Assembly: GCA_900552325.1 (NCBI GenBank)
Contig: URZG01000105.1
Coordinates: 1-7,447, forward strand
Length of the DNA: 7,447 bases
Direction: 5' to 3'
From: an uncultured Porphyromonadaceae bacterium
GTDB lineage: Bacteria > Bacteroidota > Bacteroidia > Bacteroidales > Muribaculaceae
Shown here: in pieces, positions 5,975 to 7,447 of the stretch
Layout of the letters: the number at the start of each line of letters is the position of its first letter
How positions within the stretch are numbered: the stretch's first letter is position 1
Notes under the pieces: generated by a model
What the model was told of the DNA's origin: nothing
What the model saw: only the letters and a program-made list of their open reading frames with translations
Databases searched by the model: none
Made by a program: the position numbers and the translations under genes

Positions 5975-7447
5975 ATGTCAAAGAAAATCTACACGTTCGG
6001 CGACGGCAAGGCCCAGGGCGACGCTTCGATGCGAAACCTCCTCGGCGGCAAAGGCGCCAACCTCGCAGAGATGAACCTTCTCGGGATGCCCGTTCCTCCG
6101 GGTTTCACAATTACTACTGAGGTTTGTACAGAATACACACAGTATGGCCGTGAACAGGTTGTCAAAGATATAAAGGCTGATGTCGAAAAAGCTATCGCTC
6201 ACGTAGAAGAGCTCACCGGCAAGAAATTCGACGATCCCAAAAATCCCCTCCTTGTTTCAGTACGCTCCGGTGCCCGCGCTTCAATGCCCGGCATGATGGA
6301 TACCGTGCTCAACCTCGGTATGAACGACGCTACAGTGGCCTCCCTCGCTGAAAAGAGCGGCAATCCCCGCTTCGCATGGGACAGCTACCGCCGTTTCGTG
6401 CAGATGTATGGCGACGTTGTTCTCGGCATGAAACCCAAATCGAAGACCGAGATCGACCCCTTCGAGGCCATCATTGATGCCGTGAAGGAAGAGAAAGGCG
6501 TGAAATTCGACACCGAGCTTTCCGTCGACGACCTCAAGGAACTCGTAAAGCGCTTCAAGGCCGCCGTGAAGGAACATACCGGCAAGGATTTCCCCGAAAG
6601 CGCATGGGAGCAGCTCTGGGGCGGAATCTGCGCCGTATTCGATTCCTGGATGAATGAGCGCGCCATTCTTTACCGCCGCATGAACCAGATCCCCGAGGAA
6701 TGGGGTACAGCCGTCAACGTTCAGGCTATGGTTTACGGCAACATGGGCAACAACTCCGCTACCGGTGTGGCATTCTCGCGTGACGCCGCCACCGGCGAAA
6801 ATATCTTCAACGGCGAATACCTCATCAACGCACAGGGCGAGGATGTGGTTGCCGGTATCCGCACTCCCCAGCAGATCACCATCGAGGGTTCGCGCCGCTG
6901 GGCTGCCCTTCAGGGTATCTCCGAAGAGGAACGCGCATCCAAATATCCCGCTCTCGAAGAGTCGATGCCCGATTGCGCCGCCGAGCTCATCGCCATCGCA
7001 AACAAACTTGAGGACTACTTCAAGGATATGCAGGATATGGAGTTCACAATCCAGGACGGCAAGCTCTGGATGCTCCAGACCCGTAACGGCAAACGCACCG
7101 GTGCAGCCATGGTGAAGATCGCCATGGATCTCCTCCGTGCAGGCGAGATCGACGAGAAGACCGCCCTCAACCGCATGGAACCGCAGAAACTCGACGAGCT
7201 TCTCCACCCGGTATTCGACAAGGCCGCCCTCAAGCGCGCTCATGTCGTAGCCAAGGGTCTCCCCGCATCTCCCGGTGCCGCTACCGGCCAGATCGTATTC
7301 TTCGCCGATGATGCCGAGGCATGGGCCGAGAAGAAAAAGAAAGTCGTTCTCGTGCGTATCGAGACATCTCCCGAGGATCTCCGCGGTATGGCCGTGGCTC
7401 AGGGTATCCTCACCATGCGCGGCGGTATGACCAGCCACGCTGCCGTA
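5975..7447 (+). CDS. ppdK: Pyruvate, phosphate dikinase (N-terminal 491 residues, cut by the window end)
   Basis: PPDK interconverts pyruvate + ATP + Pi and PEP + AMP + PPi, at the PEP/pyruvate node in the cytoplasm. The frame runs from ATG at 5975 (SKKIYTFGDGKAQG) without a stop to the end. The N-terminal ATP-grasp part shows GGKGANLAEM, the nucleotide-binding SVRSGARASMPGMMDT (S95-T110; R97), and E356, Q368 and R370 in the EFTIQDGK and LQTRNGKRTG motifs. The swivelling phosphohistidine domain begins near GLPASPGAATG and the window stops at GGMTSHAAV, with catalytic H488 and the regulatory-type T486. Relative to the Clostridium symbiosum enzyme (H455) the numbering is about 33 higher, as expected for the roughly 900-residue Bacteroides form. 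The PEP/pyruvate TIM barrel is missing only because of the cut. Codon use is strongly biased to GCC, CTC, GGC and CGC, more than in the neighbours, suggesting high expression. Confidence 0.96.
   Translation, partial: MSKKIYTFGDGKAQGDASMRNLLGGKGANLAEMNLLGMPVPPGFTITTEVCTEYTQYGREQVVKDIKADVEKAIAHVEELTGKKFDDPKNPLLVSVRSGARASMPGMMDTVLNLGMNDATVASLAEKSGNPRFAWDSYRRFVQMYGDVVLGMKPKSKTEIDPFEAIIDAVKEEKGVKFDTELSVDDLKELVKRFKAAVKEHTGKDFPESAWEQLWGGICAVFDSWMNERAILYRRMNQIPEEWGTAVNVQAMVYGNMGNNSATGVAFSRDAATGENIFNGEYLINAQGEDVVAGIRTPQQITIEGSRRWAALQGISEEERASKYPALEESMPDCAAELIAIANKLEDYFKDMQDMEFTIQDGKLWMLQTRNGKRTGAAMVKIAMDLLRAGEIDEKTALNRMEPQKLDELLHPVFDKAALKRAHVVAKGLPASPGAATGQIVFFADDAEAWAEKKKKVVLVRIETSPEDLRGMAVAQGILTMRGGMTSHAAV

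Noticed and set aside
6281..7438. A 385-codon open frame on the minus strand opposite ppdK
   Set aside because: It is a by-product of the strong GCC/CTC/GGC codon bias of ppdK, which removes antisense stops. Its translation is Gly/His/Leu/Glu-rich with no recognisable domain, and the plus strand encodes a clear PPDK.
3771..7447. A functional link between the CYTH triphosphatase and PPDK through polyphosphate or pyrophosphate chemistry
   Set aside because: They are separate transcription units with rlmD between them, and nothing in the sequence supports joint regulation.

Overview
The window looks like ordinary core-chromosome DNA from a Bacteroidales bacterium. This rests on a Y_Y_Y (triple-tyrosine) sensor with a C-terminal HTH, a DUF5686 outer-membrane protein with a carboxypeptidase-regulatory-like N-domain, a long Bacteroides-type pyruvate phosphate dikinase, and several Bacteroidetes -7 promoter boxes (TAnnTTTG) with no clear Shine-Dalgarno sites. 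The balanced base composition would suit a Muribaculaceae-like genome, but that finer placement is a guess. I see no mobile element, CRISPR array, tRNA or rRNA.

Layout. Bases 1-1229 (+) hold the 3' part of a membrane sensor/regulator whose beta-propeller lies mostly outside the window. Bases 1194-3734 (-) encode an 846-residue DUF5686 protein that converges on the sensor gene and overlaps its end by 36 bp. A very short divergent gap carries two back-to-back -7 boxes and separates this gene from a small CYTH-domain (triphosphate tunnel metalloenzyme) gene at 3771-4217 (+). The CYTH gene overlaps by 14 bp the end of an RlmD/RumA-type 23S rRNA m5U methyltransferase gene at 4204-5616 (-). A 358-bp divergent intergenic region follows, and then ppdK (5975 to the window end, +), which is cut just after its catalytic histidine motif.

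How the genes relate. No two adjacent genes share an orientation, so this is not an operon but alternating single-gene transcription units, with two convergent pairs overlapping at their 3' ends. No common pathway is evident. The roles are signal-responsive transcription (Y_Y_Y-HTH), cell envelope (DUF5686), triphosphate or nucleotide chemistry (CYTH), rRNA modification (RlmD) and PEP/pyruvate interconversion (PPDK).

The least ordinary stretch is the rlmD/ppdK intergenic region. It holds a 22-bp inverted repeat (20/22 matching) whose arms contain the two divergent -7 boxes, a hairpin followed by a U7 tract early in the rlmD leader, a nested stem-loop at the predicted 5' end of the ppdK mRNA, and a second promoter candidate nearer ppdK. 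The DUF5686 start is also odd: the reading frame points to a TTG start that coincides with the best -7 box. I found no convincing new multi-gene system.
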